Shown here in pieces: positions 20,122 to 29,448 of a stretch of DNA of 33,969 nt. The DNA comes from Alphaproteobacteria bacterium (lineage in GTDB: Bacteria > Pseudomonadota > Alphaproteobacteria > SP197). A model generated the notes under the pieces. That model was not told the DNA's origin and did not search any database. It was given only the letters and a program-made list of their open reading frames with translations. Where the stretch lies: assembly GCA_022823765.1 (NCBI GenBank), contig JAJEHK010000038.1, forward strand, positions 1 to 33,969. The letters are read 5' to 3'. The stretch's first letter is position 1. Each line of letters starts with the position of its first letter. The position numbers and the translations under genes are program-made.

Positions 20122-20986
20122 GCTTCGCCCTCAGTTCCGAATAGAGGTAGGGCACGACGATTGCAAAGACGACGGTCATCATGACCATGGCCGAACTGGC
20201 AGCCTGGCCGATATCGCCACGCGAGAACGCCATTGCATACATGTAGGTCGCCGGCAGGTCCGTGGCGTAGCCGGGTCCGCCACCCGTCAACGCGATGACC
20301 AAATCGAAGCTCTTGATTGCCAGGTGAGCCAGGACGATGAAGGCGGAGAGGAATATCGGCGCCATCGAAGGAATGATGATTGCGGAATAGATGCTCCAGG
20401 TCGGAATTCCGTCGACTCTTGCCGCCCTGATGATCTCTTCATCCACGCTGCGCAGGCCTGCAAGGAACAGCGCCATGACGAAACCGCTGGCCTGCCAGAC
20501 TGCGGCGACGACTATTGCGTAAATTGCCATGTCCGGGTCTATGACCCAGTCGAAGGCGAATTCGTCGAAGCCCCAGCCACGTACCATGGCTTCGATTCCA
20601 AGGCCCGGATTCATGATCCATTTCCACGCGGTTCCGGTCACGATCATCGAGAGCGCCATGGGATACAGGTAAATCGTGCGCAACGCGCCTTCGGTCCTGA
20701 TTTTCTGGTCGAGGAGAATCGCCAGAAGGAGTCCCAGCAGCATCGAGACCACGATGAACAGCGCACCGAAAATGAACAGGTTGTTCATGGCTGTGTCCCA
20801 GCGGGGCGCCGCGAACAGCCGTTCGTACTGAATGAATCCTTCGATCTCGTATTTCGGCAACAGGCGCGAGCGTGTCATCGACACCCAGGCCGTCCAGGCG
20901 ATGAATCCGTAGACAAAGACAAGGACGGCCAGAAAGGACGGCGCAAGCAGGATTCTCGGAACGTTGCGTTCCAGCCATGCGGCCAT
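20114..20986 (-). CDS. Sugar ABC transporter permease (GtsB-like)
   Basis: MAAWLERNVPRILLAPSFLAVLVFVYGFIAWTAWVSMT; EAA-like DEEIIRAARVDGIPTWSIYSAIIIPSMAPIF; overlaps the next permease by 8 nt. Confidence 0.92.
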   Translation of the reverse strand: MAAWLERNVPRILLAPSFLAVLVFVYGFIAWTAWVSMTRSRLLPKYEIEGFIQYERLFAAPRWDTAMNNLFIFGALFIVVSMLLGLLLAILLDQKIRTEGALRTIYLYPMALSMIVTGTAWKWIMNPGLGIEAMVRGWGFDEFAFDWVIDPDMAIYAIVVAAVWQASGFVMALFLAGLRSVDEEIIRAARVDGIPTWSIYSAIIIPSMAPIFLSAFIVLAHLAIKSFDLVIALTGGGPGYATDLPATYMYAMAFSRGDIGQAASSAMVMMTVVFAIVVPYLYSELRAKRG

Positions 20987-21044
20987 GGAGTGAGACCTTC
21001 CCGGTCCCGTGCCCGCGACTATGCGGCCACGGGACCGGGGCGCG

Positions 21045-22289
21045 TCACATCGAGTTGGCAACCGCGTTGGCCAGCATCTCGACAGCGTCGGCGGACGACA
21101 TGTCCGAGTTGAAATGCGCCGTCACAACGTCGGTGATCGCGCCGGCCTGTGCTCCGCGCAGGGCCATGCCATGGGCGTAGCTGGGCAGGAGGGAACCACC
21201 TTCCGAGCTTGCGGCCATGTCCTCGGCAGACAGGTGCGCACAGCTATCGAACTCGTCCAGGGAAACATCCGTGCGCGCCGGGATCGAGCCCTTGTTCAGG
21301 TTGAACACCTTCTGGAAGTTCTTGCCGACGATCAGCTTGGCGAGCAGTTCCTGGCCAGCCCGCTTGTCGTCTCCGTCCACGTTGAACATCGCGAAGCTGT
21401 CGACGTTGTAGAGGAATCCGTCGCCTGGCGTCGAAGCGCAGAGGAAGTCCTCTCCCGGCACCTTGCCCGCGGCCAGGAACTCGCCCTTGGCCCAGTCCCC
21501 CATGATCTGGAAGGCGGCTTCGCCGTTCATCACCATGGCCGTGGCGAGGTTCCAGTCGCGGCCCGAGAAGTTGCGGTCGACATGACCGCGCAAGATGCGC
21601 ATCTGATCGAACACGGCAACCATCGCATCCGACGTCAGGGCATTCTCGTCCAGTTCGACGAAGGCCTTGCGGAATCCGTCGGCCCCCAGAATGCCCAGCG
21701 CGACCGCTTCGAACACGGTCGCGTCCTGCCAGGCCTGCCCGCCATGAGCCAGCGGGATGATGCCCGCCGCCTGGAGTTTCTCGGCGGCCGCGTTGAATTC
21801 TTCCCATGTGCTCGGCATGGAGACGCCGTTGGCTTCCAGGACGCCGGCATTGGCCCAGATCCAGTCAACACGGTGAACGTTGACCGGAGCGGCGCACCAG
21901 GTTCCTTCACATCGCATGTGGCCTGCGATCGAGGCCGGAAGCACGTCGACCCAGCCCTCGGCCTCGGCCACGGCCGAGATGTCGGCCAGAGCTCCTTCTT
22001 CGTACCATTCCTGAATTGCCGGACCCTTCAACTGAACCGCGGTCGGTGCGTTGCCCGACAGAACGCGTGCACGCAGCGCGGTCATCGCGGCGTCGCCGCC
22101 GCCGCCGGCTACGGGCATGTCGGTCCAGGTACCGCCGTTTGCGGCAAACTCCTGCTGAAGCACGGCCACGGACTTCGCCTCACCCCCCGAAGTCCACCAG
22201 TGCAGGACCTCGGCCTGGGGTTCGGCGAGAACCGAAACAGGATTGCCCAGAGTCACGGCTACAAGCGCCGTGAGCGTGATTCTTCTCAT
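21045..22289 (-). CDS. Carbohydrate ABC transporter substrate-binding protein (GtsA-like)
   Basis: Signal peptide MRRITLTALVAVTLGNPVSVLA, then EPQAEVLHWWTSGGEAKSVAVLQQEFAANGGTWTDMPVAGGGGDAAMTALRARVLSGNAPTAVQ; first gene of the four-gene operon. Confidence 0.92.
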   Translation of the reverse strand: MRRITLTALVAVTLGNPVSVLAEPQAEVLHWWTSGGEAKSVAVLQQEFAANGGTWTDMPVAGGGGDAAMTALRARVLSGNAPTAVQLKGPAIQEWYEEGALADISAVAEAEGWVDVLPASIAGHMRCEGTWCAAPVNVHRVDWIWANAGVLEANGVSMPSTWEEFNAAAEKLQAAGIIPLAHGGQAWQDATVFEAVALGILGADGFRKAFVELDENALTSDAMVAVFDQMRILRGHVDRNFSGRDWNLATAMVMNGEAAFQIMGDWAKGEFLAAGKVPGEDFLCASTPGDGFLYNVDSFAMFNVDGDDKRAGQELLAKLIVGKNFQKVFNLNKGSIPARTDVSLDEFDSCAHLSAEDMAASSEGGSLLPSYAHGMALRGAQAGAITDVVTAHFNSDMSSADAVEMLANAVANSM

Positions 22290-22678
22290 CGATTTACCTT
22301 TCGTTGCGGTTGTTGCCCTGATGTCCGGCTCAGGCCAGGGCCAAGTCGGCGAAACTATGCAAGCTGCGAGCGAATTCGGCAACAATGCCGGTGATCATGT
22401 GGTCACTTCGCGACCTGGACGACGAGTACGGTGCGTTCCCGACCACCCAAAGGCGAGACCAAGGTCGGCGGCGCGTGGGCAGACAGTTGCTACTCATCAG
22501 GCTTGACGGAAGCCCGTGTCGTTGCCTTGACCGCTGCTTTGCGGACTCGCGCGTCGAAGAACCGACGACTGCCCTGCGTTGTGTCGATCTGAATCCGGTC
22601 GCAACATTGCAGGCCCGGCACCATTGTTCGGTGATGGCCGGGCGGGATAGTCTTGGCGCAGGCGCAGCGGGGGACATC

Positions 22679-23425
22679 ATGCAGCTCAGTCTTTCCACAT
22701 GGCAGGAAGTGGAGCACTACCTGGAATCGCGTTCCGGCATCATCATGCCGGTGGGCTCCACGGAACAGCACGGCCCGGGGGGATTGATTGGAACGGATGC
22801 CATCTGTCCGGAAGTCGTCGCCCGCCGTCTCGGTGAGGAGACCGGTGTCCTTGTGGCGCCCACCCTCGGTATTGGTGTCGCGCAGCACCATCTCGGCTTT
22901 TCCGGATCAATGTGCCTGCGTCCCTCGACGCTCATGAGCGTCATCCGGGATTGTGTCGTTTCCCTTGCCCGTCACGGATTCGACCGGTTCTTCTTTCTCA
23001 ACGGGCATGGCGGGAATATTGCCACCATCCATGCGGCGATCGCCGAGATTCACTCCGAGGTCTCGATGCGCACCCGGCCGGTGGAACGGCCGCTGCGCTG
23101 CGCGCTGTCGAACTGGTGGGATTCGGCAGGTGTACGGTCAATCTCGAAGGAACTCTATGGGGCCGACGAGGGCGAGCACGCGACGTGCAGCGAGGTTTCG
23201 GTCACCTGGTTTGCCTATCCCGACCACATCAAGAAGGTCAATCTGGCGGGCAGGGCGCCTGCCTGGTCGGGATTTCACGATTCCGACGACTACCGCAGGC
23301 GCTATCCTGACGGGCGGATCGGCAGCCTGCCGTCCCTCTCCACTCCCGATGCGGGACGCCGTTTGGTGGACGCATCGGTGAAGGACCTTGCCGGCAAGCT
23401 CAACCGATTTCTTGATGAATCCTGA
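22679..23425 (+). CDS. Creatininase family protein (metal-dependent amidohydrolase-like)
   Basis: IIMPVGSTEQHGPGGLIGTDAICPEVVARRL, FFLNGHGGNIATIHAAIAEI, EHATCSEVSVTW: creatininase-family metal-ligand pattern. Start placed at Met 22679. Confidence 0.88.
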   Translation: MQLSLSTWQEVEHYLESRSGIIMPVGSTEQHGPGGLIGTDAICPEVVARRLGEETGVLVAPTLGIGVAQHHLGFSGSMCLRPSTLMSVIRDCVVSLARHGFDRFFFLNGHGGNIATIHAAIAEIHSEVSMRTRPVERPLRCALSNWWDSAGVRSISKELYGADEGEHATCSEVSVTWFAYPDHIKKVNLAGRAPAWSGFHDSDDYRRRYPDGRIGSLPSLSTPDAGRRLVDASVKDLAGKLNRFLDES

Positions 23426-23446
23426 CAAGAACTGACGGGAAACCCC

Positions 23447-25003
23447 ATGGAAGGCAATGTCATGAACGGGGCCGAGAGCCTGGTGCGCACTCTCGTCAAT
23501 GGCGGAGTGGACACCTGTTTCACCAATCCCGGCACCTCGGAAATGCACTTTTGCGCCGCCCTCGACAAGGTCGATGGCATGCGGTGCATCCTTGGTCTCT
23601 TCGAGGGCGTGGTGACAGGCGCCGCCGACGGTTACGGACGCATGAAGGACGGCCCTGCGGCAACGCTTCTCCACACGGGTCCCGGACTGGGAAACGGTCT
23701 GGCCAACCTGCACAATGCCAGAAAGGCGCACACACCCATCGTCAACATCGTTGGTGAGCATGCGACTTACCACATTGCCCATGACGCACCACTGACGGCC
23801 GATATCGAAGGCATCGCCTGGCCGGTTTCCGATTGGGTCAGGACCAGCGCGGACGCGGTGTCGGTCGCCACCGACGGGGCGGCGGCGATTGCCGCGGCAC
23901 GTACCCTGCCAGGTCAGATCGCCACCCTCGTTCTTCCGGCGGACACTGCGTGGAACGATGCGGAGGGCCCGGCCCCGGTTCCTGATGTGCGGGCGCCGCA
24001 ACGTGTGGACGAGGCCCGGGTCAGGACATGCCGGGACGTGCTCACGTCCGGCGAGCCGGTGCTGATGCTGCTCGGCGGTCGGGCATTGCGAGCCGATGCA
24101 ACGGAATTGGCCGGGCGCATCGCCGAGCGGACTGGCGCTCTCCTCATGAGTGAGTTTGCCGGTGCCCGTACGGAGCGTGGCGCCGGCCGGGTCAACCCCG
24201 AACGCATGCCCTATGTGGTTGATGTCGCCCTCGCCGCCACCGCCGGAATACGTCATGTCGTTCTTGTCGGTGCGAAGATGCCGGTTGCCTTTTTTGCCTA
24301 TCCCGGCAAGCCGAGCCTGCTCGTTCCCGAGACCGCGCGCCCGGTCGAGCTTGCGGGAGGGGCGGACGATGTCTTGGATGCACTCGAACGACTCGCGGAT
24401 GATCTGGGCGCCATGGCATGCGAGCCCCGCCGCGAGGCGGCGAAAAGGCCCGACCCTGCATCAGGAGACCTCGATATCCACAAGATTGCAGCGGCAATCG
24501 GCCACCTGATGCCTGAAGGGTGCATCGTCTCCGACGAGGCGATCACATCGGGACGCATGCTTCACCCCTACACCAGTGGTTGTCCCCACCATGACTGGTT
24601 GTTCGGAACCGGAGGGTCCATCGGCCGTGCCCTGCCCGAGGCGACGGGAGCCGCAGTCGCCTGCCCCGACCGCAAGGTGCTCTGCCTCACCGGTGACGGC
24701 AGTGCGCTCTACACGGTCCAGGCCCTGTGGACCCAGGCACGTGAACAGCTTGATGTGGTCACGGTTGTCTATGCCAACCGGACCTATGCCATTCTTCACA
24801 CCGAACTTCTGAATGTCGGCGCCACTCCGGGACCGAAGGCCCACGACATGTTCGATCTCGACCGGCCCGAGATCAACTGGGTCGAGATGTCGCATTCCAT
24901 GGGTGTCGAGGCCCGACGGGCGGATACTGCCGAGGAATTCAACGAGGCACTGGCAGCCGGTTTTGCGACTCCGGGCCCGTTCCTGATCGAAGCCAGGATC
25001 TGA
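23447..25003 (+). CDS. Thiamine-pyrophosphate enzyme, acetolactate-synthase-large-subunit-like (518 aa)
   Basis: Possible starts MEGNV or MNGAES. GVDTCFTNPGTSEMHF, LFEGVVTGAADGYGRM (catalytic Glu region), TLLHTGPGLGNGLANLHNA, TPP motif LTGDGSALYTVQALWTQAREQLDVVTVVYAN. Confidence 0.9.
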   Translation: MEGNVMNGAESLVRTLVNGGVDTCFTNPGTSEMHFCAALDKVDGMRCILGLFEGVVTGAADGYGRMKDGPAATLLHTGPGLGNGLANLHNARKAHTPIVNIVGEHATYHIAHDAPLTADIEGIAWPVSDWVRTSADAVSVATDGAAAIAAARTLPGQIATLVLPADTAWNDAEGPAPVPDVRAPQRVDEARVRTCRDVLTSGEPVLMLLGGRALRADATELAGRIAERTGALLMSEFAGARTERGAGRVNPERMPYVVDVALAATAGIRHVVLVGAKMPVAFFAYPGKPSLLVPETARPVELAGGADDVLDALERLADDLGAMACEPRREAAKRPDPASGDLDIHKIAAAIGHLMPEGCIVSDEAITSGRMLHPYTSGCPHHDWLFGTGGSIGRALPEATGAAVACPDRKVLCLTGDGSALYTVQALWTQAREQLDVVTVVYANRTYAILHTELLNVGATPGPKAHDMFDLDRPEINWVEMSHSMGVEARRADTAEEFNEALAAGFATPGPFLIEARI

Positions 25004-25391
25004 CCCGCGGCGTCCGGTTGACACCACGGATATTACCGGCAGCGATGCCCCGGCGGACAGTCCATGGCGCCTTGATCGTGGAGGATTGGCAGGTCATCCC
25101 TCAGTAGAGGAGGGCCGTCTGCCGTCACCTGCTTCGAGGGGACGGATCGTTGCGACGCGGGGCTGTGCCGACTGATCCCCCGGAGGGTCCGGAGCTTCAG
25201 TTTTCGGCATGGCAGCGGGCACTGCGATTGTGATAACCGGAAACACATCGGCGTCTTGAGAGGGAGTGAGCGCCACTTGACAACCGCGAAGTGCATTTGC
25301 ACGACCATGGTAGAATCACGACCAACGGGCTTCAGGTGATCGCATACGCGCCGGCATCGTTCACATCCTGGATCCTTGAGGGACGACAGAC

Positions 25392-26309
25392 GTGGAACCC
25401 TTGAGAATCGCCACACGGGGAAGCCGGTTGGCACGATTCCAGGCCAATCTTGTCCGCGAGGCCCTGATGATGCGTCATCCCGACCTCGCGGGGCCGGAAT
25501 TGGTGATCGTGCGCACCACAGGCGATCGGGTCCGGGACCGCCCTCTCGCCGAGGTGGGGGGCAAGGGTGTCTTCACCGCGGAAATCGACCGTGTCGTGGT
25601 CCGGGGCGATGCCGACCTTGCCGTTCACTCCATGAAGGACGTTGAAACCACCGTCACCGAGGAGGTGGTGCTGGGATCCATCCTGCCACGCGCCGATCCT
25701 CGCGATGCCCTCGTCTCGACCGTTGCCGGCTCGATTGGCGACCTTCCCGGGGGCGCCCGGGTGGGCACGTCGTCGATACGCCGCCGGGCGCAACTCCTCA
25801 GCCTTCGGCCCGATCTCGAGATCGTGACCTGGCGAGGCAACGTCGACACGCGCCTTGCCCGGTTGAAGGAGGGAAAGGCTGCAGCGACGTTGCTCGCGGC
25901 AGCCGGCCTGGAACGTCTGGGCCTTCTCCACGAGGCGACGGCGCTCCTTGATCCGGGCGACATGCTCCCTGCTGCCGGACAGGGCGCCATCGGCGTGACG
26001 TGTCGTGCCGGGGAGTCGGGCATCCTGGCCCTGCTCGAGGCTATCGACGATGCGCCCACCAGACAGTGTGTCGAGGCGGAACGTGCCGTCCTCGCGGTCC
26101 TCGATGGATCGTGCCGGACACCCGTTGCTGCCCTCGCCACACGATCCGGCGACGGCGTGCGGGTTCGAGCCCAGGTGCTGTCGGACGATGGCAGCCGGTG
26201 GACGATGAGCGAAGAGAAGGGCGCAGAGGCCGAGGCCGTGGGCAGGGCGGTCGGCGAGAGGCTTCTGAGCCGGGCCGGCAGGGATCTTTACGGAAGCCGG
26301 ATGTCATGA
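25392..26309 (+). CDS. hemC: Hydroxymethylbilane synthase (porphobilinogen deaminase)
   Basis: LRIATRGSRLARFQANLV, VRTTGDRVRDRPLAEVGGKGVFTAEID, AVHSMKDVET, GTSSIRRRAQL, LAAAGLERLG, cofactor-attachment Cys in VLDGSCRTPVAA. Confidence 0.95.
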   Translation: MEPLRIATRGSRLARFQANLVREALMMRHPDLAGPELVIVRTTGDRVRDRPLAEVGGKGVFTAEIDRVVVRGDADLAVHSMKDVETTVTEEVVLGSILPRADPRDALVSTVAGSIGDLPGGARVGTSSIRRRAQLLSLRPDLEIVTWRGNVDTRLARLKEGKAAATLLAAAGLERLGLLHEATALLDPGDMLPAAGQGAIGVTCRAGESGILALLEAIDDAPTRQCVEAERAVLAVLDGSCRTPVAALATRSGDGVRVRAQVLSDDGSRWTMSEEKGAEAEAVGRAVGERLLSRAGRDLYGSRMS

Positions 26310-27025
26310 CCGTTCTCGTGACAAGGCCGAAGAAGGACTCCCTGGCCTTCGCGGCCATTCTCCGGCTTCGCGGCATCGAGTGCCTCATTGCTCCGGTGCT
26401 GACGATCGTCGACATCACCGTCACGCTTGGCGACCTTGACGGTGTCCAGGGATGTGTGGTGACGAGCGCCAATGGCGCCGATGCCCTCGCACGGGCCACG
26501 GCCAACCGTTCGGTTCCTGTCCTGGCCGTCGGCACGGTCTCGGCAGGCCGGGCACGGGATCACGGCTTCACCGGTGTACGCGCTGCCGGAGGCAACCTGG
26601 AGAGCCTTGCAATCCTCATCCGTCAGCACCTTGATCCCGGAACCGGGCGACTGATTCATGTGTCGGGCTCGAAAGTCGCAGGCGATCTGGTGGGTCTCCT
26701 GGCGGGGGACGGATTCGTCGTCGAACGAGTGGTCGGCTATCATGCGGACGCTGTCAGCAGCCTTCCACAGGTGGCCCTGAGCGCATTGCGGGGAGGTCAT
26801 CTTCGGGGCGTGGCCCATTTTTCGCCGCGAACGGCCGCAATCTTCATGGGGCTCATTCGCGAGGCGGGTGCCGAAACGTGCTTGCAGTCGCTCATCGGGT
26901 TCTGTCTGAGCGACGCTGTCGCCCGGACCCTTGAGGGATCGGGCTGGAAAGGTCTTGTCGTGGCCCCTCGCAGTGATGCAGAGAGTCTTGCGGGGTGCAT
27001 CGTCCTTGCCGGAGAACATTCATGA
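26306..27025 (+). CDS. hemD: Uroporphyrinogen-III synthase
   Basis: MTVLVTRPKKDSLAFAAILRLRGIECLIAPVLTI…VVTSANGADAL…VLAVGTVSAGRARDHGF…VAHFSPRTAAIF…; ATGA overlap with hemC stop. The ORF-track start (26000) lies inside hemC and is rejected. Confidence 0.9.
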   Translation: MTVLVTRPKKDSLAFAAILRLRGIECLIAPVLTIVDITVTLGDLDGVQGCVVTSANGADALARATANRSVPVLAVGTVSAGRARDHGFTGVRAAGGNLESLAILIRQHLDPGTGRLIHVSGSKVAGDLVGLLAGDGFVVERVVGYHADAVSSLPQVALSALRGGHLRGVAHFSPRTAAIFMGLIREAGAETCLQSLIGFCLSDAVARTLEGSGWKGLVVAPRSDAESLAGCIVLAGEHS

Positions 27026-28095
27026 CGTCTGACGACAGCAGCAATCCGGCGAAAGACGGCACCACCGATGCCCCCTGGACCAGGAGACCGGCGCAGGCCG
27101 TGAAGCTGTCTCTGGCACGGTACTCCGGATGGATGGCGTCAGGGATCCTCATTCTGGCGATGGCGGCCCTTGTCGCCGGTCTGGCCTGGCTGTGGTCCGG
27201 GATGCGCGACACCACGGCACGCCTTGCCGACCTCGAGGAGCGGGTTCTTCACCTCGCAGCGGAGGATGGCGAGACGGACATCGGCCTCACCGTGACGCAA
27301 CTCGCGGAACGCCTCGATGTGGCGGAGGCTGCGCTCGCCGCTGAAGGTGATTCTCGCTCCGGGCTGGAGACGGACCTTGCAGAACTTGTCGGGCGCGTCG
27401 ATCGCATCGATGAAACACTGAGCGATGCACCGCCCCCGGTCGTTCCGGACACGGACATCGAAACTCCCGATGCCGCGGACAGGGAGCAAGCCCGCCTGAT
27501 TGATGCGCTTCGTCGGGATGTGGCGAACCTTCGCGAGATGCTGGATACCCTCGCCGCCCGGTCCGGTGATCACGGTGCGGCGTTTGTCGTTGCCCTTGGT
27601 CAGTTGCGGGACGCCGTCGACAGCGGCCGGCCGTTCACTGCGGAACACGAAACCGTCGCTGCCCTCGAAGGGAATGATCCCGGTGTCAAGGCAGATCTCG
27701 ACATCCTGGCCCGTCATGCCGGCACCGGCATTCCCTCACATCACGCACTCGGGGCGTCCCTCGGTGATGTACTCACGGCCACTCGCAATGCCGCCAGGGT
27801 GGCGGCGGCCAGCGGGTGGGTCGACGAAACCCTGGCCCATATCGAAAGCCTCGTTACCGTCAGGCGGATCGACGGCGAGGGTGACGGCACCGGCAACGAG
27901 GCAACAATCCTCAGGATTGAGGCTGCGGTGGCCGCAGGAAACCTTGAGGAGGCGTTGCGGGAGATCGATTCCCTTCCCGCCCGGTCTGCCGGAATCATGG
28001 CGCAATGGGCCGGTGAGGCGAGGGCACGCATCGATGCCGATGGCGCCCTCGATCGCCTCCATCAACGGGCCGTCGCCGGCATCGTGCAACCATGA
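27022..28095 (+). CDS. Mitofilin-family inner membrane protein (alphaproteobacterial Mic60-like)
   Basis: Single N-terminal TM (SGILILAMAALVAGLAWLWSGM), coiled-coil-like middle, helical C-terminal region (AARVAAASGWVDETLAHIESLVTVRRIDGEG…AAVAAGNLEEALREIDSLP…). Located between hemD and hemY with 4-nt overlaps, the conserved alphaproteobacterial context. Confidence 0.78.
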   Translation: MTSDDSSNPAKDGTTDAPWTRRPAQAVKLSLARYSGWMASGILILAMAALVAGLAWLWSGMRDTTARLADLEERVLHLAAEDGETDIGLTVTQLAERLDVAEAALAAEGDSRSGLETDLAELVGRVDRIDETLSDAPPPVVPDTDIETPDAADREQARLIDALRRDVANLREMLDTLAARSGDHGAAFVVALGQLRDAVDSGRPFTAEHETVAALEGNDPGVKADLDILARHAGTGIPSHHALGASLGDVLTATRNAARVAAASGWVDETLAHIESLVTVRRIDGEGDGTGNEATILRIEAAVAAGNLEEALREIDSLPARSAGIMAQWAGEARARIDADGALDRLHQRAVAGIVQP

Positions 28096-29438
28096 TCGCT
28101 CTCCTCTTCTACGTCATTGTCATGGCCGCGGTGATCGGGGGCATCGTTTGGGTTGCCGATCGCGGCGGCAGCGTCACCTTCGTCTGGGATGTCTGGGAAG
28201 TGACGACCGATACGCCGATACTGATTCTCGGCATCGTTCTCCTCGTCGTCGTGTCCGTGCTGGCGGTGCTCCTTCTCCAGTGGGTCTGGCGCGGACCGCG
28301 CCGCATCCGGCTCGCACTGGGCGATCGCCGCAAGGAAAAGGGCTGGCAGGCGCTGACCTCAGGGCTTGTGGCGGTGGCGGCCGGCGACGCCCCGGGCGCC
28401 CGGGCCCATGCGAAGAGAGCCGACAGGCTGCTCGATCGTCCACCGCTCACCCTGCTCCTGACGGCCCAGGCCGCCCAGCTCGACGGGGATGAAAGCGAGG
28501 CGGACCGTCGCTTTCGCGCCATGCTGGAGCGTCCGGAGACGGAGTTTCTGGGCCTTCGCGGCCTGATGGCGGCGGCCCTGAGGAAGGGCGATCACGAGGC
28601 TGCGGCAGGGTATGCGCGCCAGGCCCATGCGCTCAGACCCGATGCCGCGTGGGCAGCTGAGGCCGTCTTCGAGTTGCAGACGCGGGCCGGAGACTGGACC
28701 GCCGCCCGCCAGACGCTGAAGTCCGCACGCGATCGCAAGGTCGTGGAGGCCGCACCGGGACGGCGACGCCATGCCGTCCTGCTGGTCGAGGAAGCGGTGC
28801 GGGCCCACGAGGAAGAGCGTCACGAAGAGGCCCTCAAGCTTGCCCGCACAGCCCACGGAGAGGCGCCGGATCTGGTGCCTGCGGGCTGTATCCTCGCCCG
28901 GCTTCTCATCGACTCCGGAAAGGGAACCCAGGCTGTCCGCGTTGTCGAGAAGACCTGGAAGGTGGCGCCGCATCCGGATCTCGCCGATCTCTACATCGAA
29001 GCCTGGGGTGACGAAGGGGCCAGCCGCTATCGCCGCATGGAACGCCTGCTCAACCTCAACGAGGATGACCGGGAGGCCCATGTGGCTGCAGCGCGGGTGG
29101 CGATGGACTCGAAGCTGACAGGAGAGATGCGACGCCACCTCAATGCCATTGGCACGACGGGTCTGGCGCCCCGGGAGATTCGCCTGTGGGTCGACCTCGA
29201 GGCCAGCGAGGAAAACGCCGAGGAGGCCGCGAAGTGGCAGGCGCGCATGATCGAGGCGAGCCCGGACAGGACCTGGCAATGCAACGGATGTGGCCACATC
29301 ACCCGGACATGGCGTGCCGTCTGTGACGGTTGCGGGCGTTTCGACTCCATGGTCTGGCGCAGTCCGGGCACCGTGGAAGAGGCCCGCCCCACGGTCCTGG
29401 CATCGCCGGGACCGGCCGAACCCGTCACGCTGTCGTGA
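28092..29438 (+). CDS. hemY: HemY-like TPR protein (HemY N-terminal domain) with C-terminal zinc-ribbon-like motif
   Basis: Two N-terminal TM segments (IALLFYVIVMAAVIGGIVWVADRGGSVTFVWDVWEVTTDTPILILGIVLLVVVSVLAVLLLQWVWRGPRRI), TPR-like helices, C-terminal CNGCGHITRTWRAVCDGCGRFDSMVWR. Confidence 0.88.
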   Translation: MIALLFYVIVMAAVIGGIVWVADRGGSVTFVWDVWEVTTDTPILILGIVLLVVVSVLAVLLLQWVWRGPRRIRLALGDRRKEKGWQALTSGLVAVAAGDAPGARAHAKRADRLLDRPPLTLLLTAQAAQLDGDESEADRRFRAMLERPETEFLGLRGLMAAALRKGDHEAAAGYARQAHALRPDAAWAAEAVFELQTRAGDWTAARQTLKSARDRKVVEAAPGRRRHAVLLVEEAVRAHEEERHEEALKLARTAHGEAPDLVPAGCILARLLIDSGKGTQAVRVVEKTWKVAPHPDLADLYIEAWGDEGASRYRRMERLLNLNEDDREAHVAAARVAMDSKLTGEMRRHLNAIGTTGLAPREIRLWVDLEASEENAEEAAKWQARMIEASPDRTWQCNGCGHITRTWRAVCDGCGRFDSMVWRSPGTVEEARPTVLASPGPAEPVTLS

Positions 29439-29448
29439 GCTTGCGGCA

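Noticed and set aside
18120-20184. Long plus-strand ORFs (18120-19268, 19192-20184)
   Set aside because: Antisense to well-supported ABC transporter genes; His/Asp/Arg/Gln-rich composition typical of reverse-frame artefacts.
21009-22394. 461-aa plus-strand ORF
   Set aside because: Antisense to the substrate-binding protein gene, which has a clear signal peptide and family features.
23138-24256. 372-aa minus-strand ORF
   Set aside because: Antisense to the creatininase and TPP-enzyme genes; no domain recognised.
26000-26305. N-terminal extension of the hemD ORF
   Set aside because: Lies inside hemC in another frame; the Met at 26306 with ATGA overlap fits hemD.
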